64,000 bases of DNA from NCBI RefSeq assembly GCF_011764485.1, contig NZ_AP022848.1:1206001-1270000 (forward strand), written 5' to 3'. This document shows, piece after piece, positions 10,568 through 19,625 of this stretch. This DNA is from Bosea sp. ANAM02 (GTDB taxonomy: Bacteria; Pseudomonadota; Alphaproteobacteria; Rhizobiales; Beijerinckiaceae). The notes under the pieces were generated by a model. The model was not told the DNA's origin and did no database searches. It was given only the letters and a program-made list of their open reading frames with translations. Position 1 is the first letter of the stretch; the number at the start of each line of letters is the position of its first letter. Position numbers and translations under genes: made by a program.

Positions 10568-11814
10568 CGAAGCGCAAGGCGCCGCGCATCGCGGTGGCGA
10601 TGAAGGGCTATCCGCGCCTGTCGGAGACCTTCATCGCGCAGGAGTTACTGGGCTTGCAGCAGCGCGGCCTGTTCTTCGAGATCTGGTCGCTGCGCCATCC
10701 GACGGATGGGGCAAAGCATTTGATGCATCATCAGATAACGGCGCCGGCGCGCTATCTTCCGGAATATCTGCATGACGAGCCATTGCGCGTGATGCGGGGC
10801 CTGCTCGCCGCGCTGCTGCGGCCGGGTCTGCTGCGTCTGCTGCCTGTCTTCCTGCGCGATCTCGCCCGCGACCGGACACGCAACCGCTGGCGCCGCTTCG
10901 GGCAGGCCTGCGTGATGGCGCGCGAATTGCCCGGGGATATCCGCCACCTGCATGTGCATTACCTGCACACGCCGGCTTCCGTGATCCGCTATGCCGCCCT
11001 GCTCGGCGGGCTGACCTGGTCGTTCTCGGCCCATGCCAAGGACATCTGGACGACGCAGGACTGGGAGAAGCGCGAGAAGATCGCCTCCGCCGCTTGGGGC
11101 GTCACCTGCACACGCGACGGACATCGCGAGCTGGAGCGGTTGTCCGACCGGCCGGACAAGGTCGGGCTGCTCTATCACGGGCTCGATCTTGCGCGTTTTC
11201 CGGCGCCGGGGCTTCGATCGCTGCGGGACGGCACGGACCCGGCCGATCCCGTGCACTTCGTCACGATCGGGCGGGCGGTGGCGAAGAAGGGTTTCGACGA
11301 TCTGCTGGAGGCGTTGGGGAAGCTGCCCTGCACGCTGAATTGGCGCCTCACCCATATCGGCGGGGGTGAGAGGCTGAAGGCCCTCCAGGCGCAGGCGCAG
11401 GCGCTCGGGCTCGATGACCGGATCACCTGGGCCGGGCCAAAGGCGCAGGACGGGGTCATCGCCGCTTTGCGGGCCGCCGACCTCTTCGTGTTGCCCTCGA
11501 AGGAAGCCGGAGACGGCGACCGCGACGGCCTACCCAACGTGGTGATGGAGGCGGCAAGTCAGGGCCTGCCGATCGTCGCGACCGATTTCGCGGGGATACC
11601 GGAATTCGTGCGCGATGGTGTCGAGGGACTGCTGGTGCCGCCGGGCGACGTCGTGGCCCTGGCGGCCGCGCTCAACCAGCTTGCGATTGCACCGTCCCGG
11701 CGTGCCGTATTGGGCGAAGCCGCTTTCGCCCGCCTGACGGAAGCTTTCTCGGCCCAGGCCGGGCTCGACCGCGTCGCGGCCATGCTCCGCGGTTCGGCTG
11801 GCGAGGGTGCATGA
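10564..11814 (+). CDS. Glycosyltransferase family 4 (GT-B fold)
   Basis: This 416-residue cytoplasmic or membrane-associated enzyme transfers a sugar from a nucleotide-sugar donor to a growing glycan. The N-terminal domain carries the GYPRLSETFIAQEL acceptor-side motif common in exopolysaccharide/colanic-acid-type GT4 enzymes. The C-terminal domain (from about residue 225) has VTIGRAVAKKGFDDLLEA and the donor-binding EX7E-type region (EAGDGDRDGLPNVVMEA). Length and motifs are normal. It overlaps both neighbours by 4 nt (ATGA), so the three genes are one translationally coupled unit. The glycan is not identifiable. Confidence 0.88.
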   Translation: MTKRKAPRIAVAMKGYPRLSETFIAQELLGLQQRGLFFEIWSLRHPTDGAKHLMHHQITAPARYLPEYLHDEPLRVMRGLLAALLRPGLLRLLPVFLRDLARDRTRNRWRRFGQACVMARELPGDIRHLHVHYLHTPASVIRYAALLGGLTWSFSAHAKDIWTTQDWEKREKIASAAWGVTCTRDGHRELERLSDRPDKVGLLYHGLDLARFPAPGLRSLRDGTDPADPVHFVTIGRAVAKKGFDDLLEALGKLPCTLNWRLTHIGGGERLKALQAQAQALGLDDRITWAGPKAQDGVIAALRAADLFVLPSKEAGDGDRDGLPNVVMEAASQGLPIVATDFAGIPEFVRDGVEGLLVPPGDVVALAAALNQLAIAPSRRAVLGEAAFARLTEAFSAQAGLDRVAAMLRGSAGEGA

Positions 11815-13094
11815 GCGCTTCCGTCCTGATCGCAGTGACGCATCTGCTCGGCAGCGGCCATCTGGTCCGCGCGGCGAACCTGGCGCGGGCTTTGGCGCAA
11901 GGCGGCTTGTCGGTGACGCTGGCGAGTGGCGGCATGCCGTTGCGTGCGATGGAGAACGAGCCTTTCGCCTTCGTGCAGTTGCCTGCGATCAGGACCGAAG
12001 GCACCGATTTCCGCACGCTGCTCGACGAGGGCGGCGCGCCGATCGATCCGGAGCGTAAGGCCGCCCGGATCGCCTCACTGGAAGAGCTGGCGGCGCGGTT
12101 GCGGCCCGATGCCGTGATCGTCGAGCATTTTCCCTTCGGGCGACGGCAATTGGCCGCTGAGTTCCTCGCTCTGATCGCCGCGGTGAAGACGGTGCGGCCG
12201 GGGGCGCTTGTGCTCTCCTCGGTGCGGGACGTGCTGGTGACGCCGCGCGCCGACCGGATCGCCGAAGCCGAGGAGCGGGTTGCCGGGATGTTCGACGCGG
12301 TTTTGGTCCACGGCGATGCTCGTTTCCTGCCGCTTGAACGGTCATGGCCGGTGGGCGCGGGGCTGACGGGAAAGCTGCGCTATACCGGCTATCTGGATGC
12401 GGAGAGGGCTTCGCATCTCTCAAGCCCTCATCCTGAGGAGCCGCAAAGCGGCGTCTCGAAGGATGTTCCAGATGCCGCCGGAGCCTCCGGGAGCATCCTT
12501 CGAGACGCCATTTCTGCCGAAATGGCTCCTCAGGATGAGGGCTCGGACGGGATGGACGAAGTCATCGTCTCCGGCGGCGGTTCGGCCGCGGCCCTGCCGC
12601 TCTTCGCCTGCGCGGTCGCCGCCGCGCGGCTCGACCGCTCCGGGCGTCGCTGGCGGCTTCTCGCCGGTCGCGGCATGGCGGATCGCGATCTGGCGCTGCT
12701 GATGGCAGAAGCTCCCGGGAAGGTCGTGATCGAGCGGGCGCGGCCGGATTTTCCGACGCTGCTTGCCGGCTGCGCGGTCTCGATCAGCCAGGCCGGCTAC
12801 AACACCGTGCTCGATCTCGTCGCGGCCGGGCGGCCGGCGATCGTCGTGCCCTTCGATGCCGGCAATGAGACCGAGCAGACCGTTCGGGCCGAGGCGATGG
12901 AGCGGGCGGGGCTGGCGCGCTGCTTCCGGCTGTCGGGCGATTTCGTCGGGGATGCGGTGGCGCTGGCGGATGCCGTCGGCGAGGCCGTCGGCTCCCGGCC
13001 GGCCGCTCTGCTGATCGACCGCGACGGCGCCACCCGCTCGGCCGCGATCGTGAGAGAGCTTCTCACAGACGCTGCCGGCCGCTCTCGACACTGA
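11811..13094 (+). CDS. MurG-like glycosyltransferase carrying an in-frame palindromic insertion
   Basis: The 427-residue protein is a GT-B-fold glycosyltransferase of the MurG/family 28 type. The N-terminal domain includes VTHLLGSGHLVRAANLARAL; the C-terminal domain includes ISQAGYNTVLDLVAAGRPAIV, the family's Gly-rich donor-binding region. Residues 205-245 (SSPHPEEPQSG and following) are encoded by a 121-bp palindromic element and have no counterpart in the fold; they fall in the linker between the two domains. The frame stays open through the insertion, so the gene may still work. It is the last gene of the methyltransferase/GT4 operon (4-nt overlap upstream). Confidence 0.83.
   Translation: MSASVLIAVTHLLGSGHLVRAANLARALAQGGLSVTLASGGMPLRAMENEPFAFVQLPAIRTEGTDFRTLLDEGGAPIDPERKAARIASLEELAARLRPDAVIVEHFPFGRRQLAAEFLALIAAVKTVRPGALVLSSVRDVLVTPRADRIAEAEERVAGMFDAVLVHGDARFLPLERSWPVGAGLTGKLRYTGYLDAERASHLSSPHPEEPQSGVSKDVPDAAGASGSILRDAISAEMAPQDEGSDGMDEVIVSGGGSAAALPLFACAVAAARLDRSGRRWRLLAGRGMADRDLALLMAEAPGKVVIERARPDFPTLLAGCAVSISQAGYNTVLDLVAAGRPAIVVPFDAGNETEQTVRAEAMERAGLARCFRLSGDFVGDAVALADAVGEAVGSRPAALLIDRDGATRSAAIVRELLTDAAGRSRH
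12423..12543. repeat. Palindromic element inserted within the glycosyltransferase gene
   Basis: The 20-nt arms at 12423-12442 and 12524-12543 are perfect reverse complements (AGCCCTCATCCTGAGGAGCC on the left). A second pair of 15-nt arms (GCGTCTCGAAGGATG and its complement) lies inside. The core CTCATCCTGAGGAGC...CTCGAAGGATG is a familiar dispersed intergenic element of Hyphomicrobiales, here translated in frame. Confidence 0.95.
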
Positions 13095-13246
13095 GCCGGC
13101 ATGCCCTTTGCGAGGGCCCGGGTGCAGCTTTGCGAATTGCCGCTTCCGGTCTTTCGCTCTAATGAGGGACGATCCGCCTCCCTCCTCGGTCGGCTCTGGG
13201 TTGCCCGGCGAATTCCGGTCATGGCCCTTTGCCTGGAGACAAGATG

Positions 13247-14230
13247 ATGACGACGACGACTGCGCCCGGCCTGCCCGACATGAAGCTGTCGGTGCGCCAG
13301 ACTTTCGGGATCGATTCGGATCTCGAGGTGCCGGCCTATTCCGCAGCCGATCCGCATGTGCCGGACCTCGACCCGGATTACCGCTTCGACCGCGACACCA
13401 CGATCGCGATCCTCGCCGGCTTCGCGCATAACCGCCGCGTCATGATCTCGGGCTATCACGGCACCGGCAAGTCGACCCATATCGAGCAGGTCGCCGCCCG
13501 CCTCAACTGGCCCTGCGTCCGCGTCAACCTCGACAGCCATGTCTCGCGCCTCGACCTCGTCGGCAAGGACGCGATCGTGCTGAAGGAAGGCAAGCAGATC
13601 ACCGAGTTCCAGGACGGCATCCTGCCCTGGGCGCTGCAGAACAACATCGCGCTCGTCTTCGATGAATACGATGCCGGCCGCCCGGACGTGATGTTCGTGA
13701 TCCAGCGCGTTCTGGAGCAGTCCGGCAAGCTGACGCTGCTCGACCAGAAGCGCGTCATCCGCCCGCATGCGGCCTTCCGCCTGTTCGCCACGGCCAACAC
13801 CGTCGGTCTCGGCGACACCTCAGGCCTCTATCACGGAACCCAGCAGATCAACCAGGGCCAGATGGACCGCTGGTCGATCGTCACCACGCTGAACTACCTG
13901 CCGCATGACAACGAGGTCGCGATCGTCCTCGCGAAGTCGAAGCATTTCCAGAGCACGCCGGAAGGCAAGGACGTCATCAACAAGATGGTCCGCGTCGCCG
14001 ATCTCACCCGCAACGCCTTCATGAACGGCGATCTCTCGACCGTGATGAGCCCGCGTACGGTCATCACTTGGGCCGAGAACGCGGCGATCTTCGGTGATAT
14101 CGGCTTCGCCTTCCGCGTTACCTTCCTGAACAAGTGCGACGAGATGGAGCGCACGCTGGTGGCCGAGTTCTTCCAGCGCTCCTTCGGCAAGGAACTGCCG
14201 GAAAGCGCCGCGAACGTGGTGCTCAGCTAA
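13247..14230 (+). CDS. cobS: Cobaltochelatase subunit CobS (AAA+ ATPase)
   Basis: CobS is the AAA+ subunit of the aerobic cobaltochelatase. With CobT and CobN it inserts Co2+ into hydrogenobyrinic acid a,c-diamide in vitamin B12 synthesis. The 327-residue protein shows Walker [10 protein letters not shown], Walker [12 protein letters not shown] and sensor region [12 protein letters not shown], matching CobS along its whole length. Two ATGs are adjacent (13244, 13247); GGAG at 13235-13238 favours the second. A GFA-family gene separates it from cobT. cobN is not in the window. Confidence 0.96.
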   Translation: MTTTTAPGLPDMKLSVRQTFGIDSDLEVPAYSAADPHVPDLDPDYRFDRDTTIAILAGFAHNRRVMISGYHGTGKSTHIEQVAARLNWPCVRVNLDSHVSRLDLVGKDAIVLKEGKQITEFQDGILPWALQNNIALVFDEYDAGRPDVMFVIQRVLEQSGKLTLLDQKRVIRPHAAFRLFATANTVGLGDTSGLYHGTQQINQGQMDRWSIVTTLNYLPHDNEVAIVLAKSKHFQSTPEGKDVINKMVRVADLTRNAFMNGDLSTVMSPRTVITWAENAAIFGDIGFAFRVTFLNKCDEMERTLVAEFFQRSFGKELPESAANVVLS

Positions 14231-14246
14231 CGGGAGGACACGAGCC

Positions 14247-14597
14247 ATGGCGCAGTATCAGGGAAGCTGCCACTGCGGGCGGGTCGCCTACGAGGTCGAA
14301 GCCGATCTCGGGCAGACGATCACCTGCAACTGCTCCTACTGCCAGCGCCGCGGCTCGATCCTCGCGTTCTCGCCCGCCAGCGCCTTCACCCTGACCAAGG
14401 GCGAGGACGCGCTGACCGAGTACCGCTTCCACACGCAGAAGATCCAGCATCTGTTCTGCGAGACCTGCGGCGTCGAGTCCTTCGCGAAGGCGAACGGCCC
14501 CGATGGCACGCCGATGGTCGCGGTCAATGTGCGCTGCCTTGCCGGCGTCGAGCCGACCGAATTGTCGCCGACGCAGTACGACGGGCGGTCGCGCTAA
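14247..14597 (+). CDS. GFA family zinc-binding protein (formaldehyde-activating-enzyme-like)
   Basis: The 116-residue protein has the zinc-ligand pattern of the GFA/CENP-V fold: CHCG near the N-terminus, CNCSYC in the middle and CETCGV further on. Family members are annotated as glutathione-dependent formaldehyde-activating enzymes, but most have unknown substrates. It lies 16 nt after cobS and 28 nt before cobT, in the same direction, and is probably cotranscribed with them. A link to cobalamin synthesis is only positional. Confidence 0.85.
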   Translation: MAQYQGSCHCGRVAYEVEADLGQTITCNCSYCQRRGSILAFSPASAFTLTKGEDALTEYRFHTQKIQHLFCETCGVESFAKANGPDGTPMVAVNVRCLAGVEPTELSPTQYDGRSR

Positions 14598-14625
14598 TCC
14601 TTCGAAGCCAGAGGACGGCCCAGTC

Positions 14626-16518
14626 TTGTCCATCTCGAACCGCAAGCCAGGAACGCCGAAGGAGGCTCCGGCCGAGCCGCTGAAGCGGGCGATCTCGGGC
14701 GCCATGAAGGCGATCGCCCGCAAACCGGAGATGGAAATCGTCTTCGCGGCCGACAAGCCGTCGCTGGTCGGCGAGCGGGCGCGCCTGCCCGAGCCGCCGC
14801 GCAAGCTCAGCCCCGGCGACGTGGCGATCCTGCGCGGCCATGCCGATTCGATGGCGCTCAGGCTCGCCTGCCATGACGCCGCGATCCACCGCCGCGCCGC
14901 ACCCGAGGGCGATGCTGCCCGCGCCGTGTTCGACGCCGTCGAGCAGGCGCGCGTCGAATCGATTGGCGCACGGCGGATGTCCGGCATGGCCGGCAACATC
15001 ACCGCGATGCTGGAGGACCGCTATCATCGCGGTGGGCGCTACGAGGAGGTCACGGACCGGGCCGATGCCCCGCTGGAGGATGCGCTCGCCCTGATGGTGC
15101 GCGAGCGCCTGACGGGTTTGAAGCCGCCGAAAGCGGCCGAGAAGGTCGTCGAGCTCTGGCGCGAGCAGATCGAGGCCAAGGCCGGCTCGGAGCTCGACCG
15201 ACTCACCAAGGCGATCGAGGACCAGCGCGGCTTTGCCCGCACGGTGCGCGACATGCTGGCCGCGCTCGACATGGCCGAGCAGACGGCGCAGGGCGACGAA
15301 TCCGACGAGGACGAGGACAACCAGGACCAGTCCTCCGAGGACCAGCAGCAGCAGGACGGCGAATCCGAGCAGGAGAGCGGCGCCGACCGCTCCGAGGTCG
15401 AGGTTAGCGAGGACGCGACCGAGGAACTGCAGGAGGGCGCCTCCGAGGCGACCGACGCGCCGGCCGGCGACTGGGAGGAGGAGGACGAGAACTCCGAATC
15501 CGAGGAGGCCGGCGAGGCGCCGCGTCCGCGCGAGAGCCGCGGCAACGAACGGCCGCAGACCGACTACAAGGCCTATACCCAGAAGTTCGACGAGGTCGTC
15601 ACCGCCGAGGAGCTCTGCGACGCAGAGGAGCTGACGCGCCTGCGGGCCTATCTCGACAAGCAGCTCGCCCATCTCCAGGGCGTGGTCGCGCGCCTCGCCA
15701 ACCGCCTGCAGCGACGCCTGATGGCGCAGCAGAATCGCACCTGGGAATTCGACCTGGAGGAGGGCGCGCTCGATCCGGCCCGTCTGCCGCGCATCATCCT
15801 CGACCCGTTCCAGCCGCTCTCGTTCCGGCAGGAATCGGACACGAATTTCCGCGACACGGTGGTCACGCTGCTGATCGACAATTCAGGCTCGATGCGTGGC
15901 CGGCCGATCACGGTCGCGGCGACCTGCGCCGACATCCTGGCCCGGACGCTGGAGCGCTGCGGCGTCAAGGTCGAATTGCTCGGCTTCACGACCCGCGCCT
16001 GGAAGGGCGGTCTGTCGCGCGAAGCCTGGCTGCAATCGGGCAAGCCGGCCAATCCCGGCCGCCTCAACGATCTGCGCCATATCATCTACAAGGCGGCGGA
16101 CGCGCCCTGGCGGCGGGCCCGCAAGAATCTCGGCCTGATGATGCGCGAGGGGCTGCTCAAGGAGAATATCGACGGCGAGGCGCTTGATTGGGCGCATAAG
16201 CGCATTCTTGGCCGGGCCGAGCAGCGCAAGATCCTGATGGTGATCTCGGACGGCGCGCCGGTCGACGATTCCACCCTCTCGGTCAATGCCGGCAACTATC
16301 TCGAGCGGCATCTGCGCCATGTCATCGCCGAGATCGAAACGCGCTCGCCGGTCGAGCTGATCGCCATCGGCATCGGCCACGACGTGACGCGCTATTATCG
16401 CCGCGCCGTGACCATCGTCGATGCGGAGGAACTGGGCGGCGTGATGACCGAGAAGCTCGCCGAATTGTTCGAAGAGGATGGGCCGGGCGGTTCGGGCTCC
16501 AAGCGCCGCGGGCATTGA
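14626..16518 (+). CDS. cobT: Cobaltochelatase subunit CobT
   Basis: CobT is the von Willebrand A-type partner of CobS in aerobic cobaltochelatase. The 630-residue protein has an N-terminal helical region, a very acidic middle (about residues 220-310, rich in Asp, Glu and Gln) and a C-terminal VWA domain with the MIDAS motif [11 protein letters not shown]. The start is taken as the TTG at 14626, with GAGG 11 nt upstream and the N-terminus MSISNRKPG. The acidic linker is normal for the family. Confidence 0.95.
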   Translation: MSISNRKPGTPKEAPAEPLKRAISGAMKAIARKPEMEIVFAADKPSLVGERARLPEPPRKLSPGDVAILRGHADSMALRLACHDAAIHRRAAPEGDAARAVFDAVEQARVESIGARRMSGMAGNITAMLEDRYHRGGRYEEVTDRADAPLEDALALMVRERLTGLKPPKAAEKVVELWREQIEAKAGSELDRLTKAIEDQRGFARTVRDMLAALDMAEQTAQGDESDEDEDNQDQSSEDQQQQDGESEQESGADRSEVEVSEDATEELQEGASEATDAPAGDWEEEDENSESEEAGEAPRPRESRGNERPQTDYKAYTQKFDEVVTAEELCDAEELTRLRAYLDKQLAHLQGVVARLANRLQRRLMAQQNRTWEFDLEEGALDPARLPRIILDPFQPLSFRQESDTNFRDTVVTLLIDNSGSMRGRPITVAATCADILARTLERCGVKVELLGFTTRAWKGGLSREAWLQSGKPANPGRLNDLRHIIYKAADAPWRRARKNLGLMMREGLLKENIDGEALDWAHKRILGRAEQRKILMVISDGAPVDDSTLSVNAGNYLERHLRHVIAEIETRSPVELIAIGIGHDVTRYYRRAVTIVDAEELGGVMTEKLAELFEEDGPGGSGSKRRGH

Positions 16519-16545
16519 CCAAGCTCAGGCCTCGCAGAACCACAC

Positions 16546-16704
16546 GCGGGGAACCCTCTCCAATAGGGAGAGGGCAGGGTGAGGGTAGGCCCCTAACCGT
16601 GATTACCGTGAGGTGGTCGCTGCGCCGGTGAGGCGGAGGCTTCGCTGGTCCAACGGCCTACACCTCACCCCTGCCCCTCTCCTTACAGGAGAGGGGTTCC
16701 CCGC
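16546..16704. repeat. Long imperfect inverted repeat between cobT and the esterase gene
   Basis: The left arm (from 16546, GCGGGGAACCCTCTCC) and right arm (ending at 16704, GGAGAGGGGTTCCCCGC) are imperfect reverse complements over about 40 nt. Each contains an inner small hairpin. The CTCACCCCTGCCCCTCTCC-type sequence is a dispersed element in related genomes. It fills almost the whole 210-bp gap. Confidence 0.85.
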
Positions 16705-16728
16705 GCTCTTCGACACAGGTTTCGGCTT

Positions 16729-17727
16729 ATGCCTCTGACCCGCCGTACAATGCTGGCAGGGCTCGGCGCGCTGGCGCTGCCGGGCGCCGCGCAGGCGATC
16801 GAGCAGACCCGCTTTCCCGTGGGGGTCACGGCACGGCCGATCGCGGCTTTCGAGCCACGCCGGCCGGACCAGCGCCGGTTCGGCGCGCTGCAATTCCGGG
16901 GCGGGCTGGTGCTCTCGTCCGGCCACACGCGCTTCGGCGGCTTTTCGGGACTGGCGCGCCTGAATGGCGGGCGCGATCTCGTTGCGGTGAGCGATCGCGG
17001 CTACTGGCTGACCGCGAAGGTCGCCTATCATGACGGCAAGCTCTCCGGTCTCGACGAGGTCGAGATGGCGGCGATCCTCGGCGGCTCCGGACGGCCGCTC
17101 GCGCGTTCGGGGCTCTACGACACCGAAAGCCTCTGCATCCATGACGGCGCCGCCTATGTCGGAATCGAGCGCAAGCACGAGATCGCTCGGTTCGACTGGG
17201 CTCGCGACGGCGTCGAGGCGCGGGCGCGGCCCGTCCCGCTGCCGCGGGAGCTGAAGCGCCTGCCCAGCAATCGCGGGCTGGAGGCGCTCGGCGTCATGCC
17301 CGCGGGAGCGCTGAAGGGGGCGCTGGTCGCGATCGCGGAACGTTCGGGCAAGGCGGACGAGCCGACGCTGGGCGCCATCCTCGGAGGCCCGCAGCCCGGC
17401 TTGTTCAGGCTCGCCCGGCATGATGGCTACGACATCACCGATCTCGCCTTCCTGCCCTCCGGCGATATGCTGGTGCTGGAGCGCTGGTATCAGCCGCTGC
17501 GTGGCGTCGGCATGCGGATCAGGCGAATCGCCGGGCGGGATATCCGGCCGGGCGCACTGGTGGACGGCCAGCGCCTGATCGAGGCCGACATGGGCTACGA
17601 GATCGATAATATGGAGGGGCTGTCGGTCCATCAGGAGGAGGGGCGCACGATCCTCACCCTGATCTCGGACGACAATTTCTCGTTCCTGCAGCGGACGGTT
17701 CTGCTGGAATTCGAGTTGCTTCCATAA
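16729..17727 (+). CDS. Exported esterase-like protein of the phytase-like family
   Basis: The 332-residue protein starts with a twin-arginine-type signal (RRTMLAGLGALALPGAAQA), so it is probably exported. The mature region fits the 'esterase-like activity of phytase' family (beta-propeller), with conserved stretches such as FGGFSGLARLNGG, LYDTESLCIHDGAAYVG, RGLEALG and DNMEGLSVH. The reaction and substrate are unknown. It is alone between two palindromic elements, with no clear operon partner. Confidence 0.82.
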   Translation: MPLTRRTMLAGLGALALPGAAQAIEQTRFPVGVTARPIAAFEPRRPDQRRFGALQFRGGLVLSSGHTRFGGFSGLARLNGGRDLVAVSDRGYWLTAKVAYHDGKLSGLDEVEMAAILGGSGRPLARSGLYDTESLCIHDGAAYVGIERKHEIARFDWARDGVEARARPVPLPRELKRLPSNRGLEALGVMPAGALKGALVAIAERSGKADEPTLGAILGGPQPGLFRLARHDGYDITDLAFLPSGDMLVLERWYQPLRGVGMRIRRIAGRDIRPGALVDGQRLIEADMGYEIDNMEGLSVHQEEGRTILTLISDDNFSFLQRTVLLEFELLP

Positions 17728-17733
17728 CGGACA

Positions 17734-17824
17734 TCATGGTCGGGCTTGTCCCGACCATCCACGTCTTCGCTGGCCGAAGGTCGTGTTCAAGACGTGGATG
17801 CTCGCCACGAGGGCGAGCATGACG
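17734..17824. repeat. Dispersed palindromic element, copy 1 of 3
   Basis: Two hairpins (TGGTCGGGCTTGTCCCGACCA and GCTCGCCACGAGGGCGAGC) are joined by complementary CCACGTCTT / AAGACGTGG segments. Related copies lie at 20923-21012 and 57183-57275; this copy is in the opposite orientation to those two. Confidence 0.88.
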
Positions 17825-17844
17825 ATAGAGCCAAGCCTCAAACG

Positions 17845-17866
17845 AAAAAAGCGGCCTCGCGGCCGC
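17845..17866 (-). terminator. Rho-independent terminator of rpmB
   Basis: Read on the minus strand: a GCGGCC stem, 4-nt loop, GGCCGC, then six T residues. It starts about 30 nt after the rpmB stop codon. Confidence 0.9.
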
Positions 17867-17895
17867 TTCATTCAAACCTGGAAGGGGTAAACCGC

Positions 17896-18183
17896 TCAGT
17901 TGGCGGCGAGCTTCTTCTCGAGGTCGCGCTTCAGCGAGGCAGCGCCGGTCGAGAGGTCGCCGGCCGAAGCCTTGAGCAGGAAGGCGTCGAGGCCGCCGCG
18001 ATGCTCGACCGAACGCAGGGCGTTGGCCGAGACGCGCAGGCGCACCGAGCGGCCGAGCGCGTCCGACTGCAGCGTGACGTTCACGAGGTTCGGACGGAAG
18101 ACGGTCTTCGTCTTGCGGTTCGAGTGGCTGACGAGGTGGCCGGTCTGGGTGGCTTTCCCGGTCAGTTCGCAACGGCGGGCCAT
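17896..18183 (-). CDS. rpmB: 50S ribosomal protein L28
   Basis: This 95-residue protein matches bacterial L28, a component of the large ribosomal subunit. The start [10 protein letters not shown], the [15 protein letters not shown] core and the [23 protein letters not shown]-terminal region are diagnostic. The ATG at 18183 is chosen because it gives the conserved N-terminus; AAGGAACG precedes it. A terminator follows the gene, and a second terminator-like hairpin lies in its 5' leader, which suggests attenuation. Confidence 0.97.
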   Translation of the reverse strand: MARRCELTGKATQTGHLVSHSNRKTKTVFRPNLVNVTLQSDALGRSVRLRVSANALRSVEHRGGLDAFLLKASAGDLSTGAASLKRDLEKKLAAN

Positions 18184-18218
18184 GATATCGTTCCTTACGT
18201 TCCCGGGGGCGCTCAAAC

Positions 18219-18244
18219 AAAAAAACCGACACGCGACGTGCCGG
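18219..18244 (-). promoter_or_regulatory. Terminator-like hairpin in the rpmB leader (candidate attenuator)
   Basis: On the minus strand the leader forms CCGGCACG, loop TCG, CGTGTCGG (one G-U pair), followed directly by seven T residues. It lies between the predicted promoter and the rpmB start. This is the shape of an intrinsic terminator, which would stop most transcripts before rpmB unless relieved. Confidence 0.65.
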
Positions 18245-18275
18245 CGAGCACCGGAAGTCAAATTGAAGTCGCGGT

Positions 18276-18304
18276 TCCATAGCCAAGGCCGGAGCTTGCG
18301 TCAA
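18276..18304 (-). promoter_or_regulatory. Predicted sigma-70-type promoter of rpmB
   Basis: On the minus strand, -35 TTGACG (18304-18299) and -10 TATGGA (18281-18276) are separated by 17 nt. Transcription would start near 18269 and run through the leader hairpin into rpmB. Confidence 0.6.
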
Positions 18305-18471
18305 GGAAAACTCAGGCAGGCCGTTCACATGGCCTTCAGCGTTAACGGGGTGTAAAGATCGCGGTCCGATGCTTCAACCGGCCGTCGCTTCGCAGCGCGG
18401 GGAAGACGGTCACGATTCGGGCCGATTCAGAGTGCATTCAGCGCAGGATCGCGCCGTTCCGGAGACAATGG

Positions 18472-19281
18472 ATGAAGTCCGCCGCTACCTCATCCCTCGC
18501 AAGCCTCGTCCTCGCTGCCGGTCTGTGCACCGCGGCTCATGCGGCCTCGCTCGACGCGCGCTATGATGTGTCGCTCCTGGGAATCACCCTGGGCACGGCG
18601 AGCCTCAGCGGCGGCATCGACAATTCCGGCTACAAGCTCGACATGACGGCGAAGCTGACGGGAATCGCCGGTGGGGTCACGGGCGGCCGCGGTTCGGGCG
18701 CGGCGACGGGTGTTCTCGTCGGCGGCCGGCTCGCGCCGAAGACTTTCGCGGTGAGTTCCGCCAATTCCAGCGAGAGCCGGACCGTCCGCATGGCCCTGGC
18801 CGAGGGCGCCGTCGCAGGCATCGATATCGAGCCGCCGATCGACGAGAAGCCCGACCGCGTGCCGCTGAACGACAGCCACAAGCGCAATATCGTCGATCCG
18901 CTCAGCGCCTTCCTGATGCCGGTCAACGGCAAGGGCAAGGACGGCGCCTGCAACCGTACGCTGCCGATCTTCGACGGCGCGGCGCGCTACGACATCAAGC
19001 TGTCCAGCGCCGGTACCCGCAACGTGAAGCTGGAGGGCTATAGCGGCCCGGTCTCGATCTGCCAGGCGCGCTATGTGCCGATCGCCGGCCACCGGGCGCT
19101 GCGGCCCAGCACCAAGTTCATGGCCGAGAACCGCGACATCACGACCTGGCTCGCGCCGATCGCAGGCACCGACGTGATGGTGCCGGTGCGCATCTCCGTG
19201 AAGACGATGATCGGCACCGCCGTGATCGAGGCCTCGAGCTTCAGGGTCGATCCCGGCGTGACCGCCAGCGCGCGGAACTGA
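18472..19281 (+). CDS. Exported DUF3108 domain-containing protein
   Basis: The 269-residue protein has a signal peptide ending near AAHAAS (about residue 23). The body matches DUF3108, a periplasmic beta-rich family of unknown function: ARYDVSLLGITLGTASLSG near the N-terminus and the VDPLSAFLMP and RYDIKLS segments are typical. It is transcribed divergently from rpmB and ends 10 nt before the convergent NIPSNAP gene. No function can be assigned. Confidence 0.82.
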   Translation: MKSAATSSLASLVLAAGLCTAAHAASLDARYDVSLLGITLGTASLSGGIDNSGYKLDMTAKLTGIAGGVTGGRGSGAATGVLVGGRLAPKTFAVSSANSSESRTVRMALAEGAVAGIDIEPPIDEKPDRVPLNDSHKRNIVDPLSAFLMPVNGKGKDGACNRTLPIFDGAARYDIKLSSAGTRNVKLEGYSGPVSICQARYVPIAGHRALRPSTKFMAENRDITTWLAPIAGTDVMVPVRISVKTMIGTAVIEASSFRVDPGVTASARN

Positions 19282-19290
19282 CCGGCGGGT

Positions 19291-19623
19291 TCAGGGCGCG
19301 CGCTTGACGCCCTGATCGTCCTCGAAGACCGGTCGAAAGAACGAGCGATCATAGCTGACGATGAAGCGTTCCTTCTCGTTCATGGCGATGGCCGCCCGGC
19401 ATTCGGCGTCTTCAAACGAGCGCTTGCGGTAATCCTCGTAGGCCGCCAGCGAGGGAAAGCTGAACATCGCCAGCGCGACGTTGGACACGCCTTCCGACGG
19501 CATGAAATAGCCGTGGTGCTTGCCGCCGAACTTCTCGACCAGTCGAATCCAGAGCTTGCCATAGGCCTCGAAGGCATCGAGCTTATGGGGATCGATGACG
19601 TAGCGCAGGTAGCAGGTGATCAT
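19291..19623 (-). CDS. NIPSNAP family protein
   Basis: The 110-residue protein matches the NIPSNAP (dimeric alpha/beta barrel) family. It begins MITCYLRYVIDPHKLDAFE and continues with GGKHHGYFMPSEG. Family members are small proteins of unclear function. The start lies 2 nt after the aminotransferase stop, so the two genes are cotranscribed and may act together. Confidence 0.87.
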   Translation of the reverse strand: MITCYLRYVIDPHKLDAFEAYGKLWIRLVEKFGGKHHGYFMPSEGVSNVALAMFSFPSLAAYEDYRKRSFEDAECRAAIAMNEKERFIVSYDRSFFRPVFEDDQGVKRAP

Positions 19624-19625
19624 GG

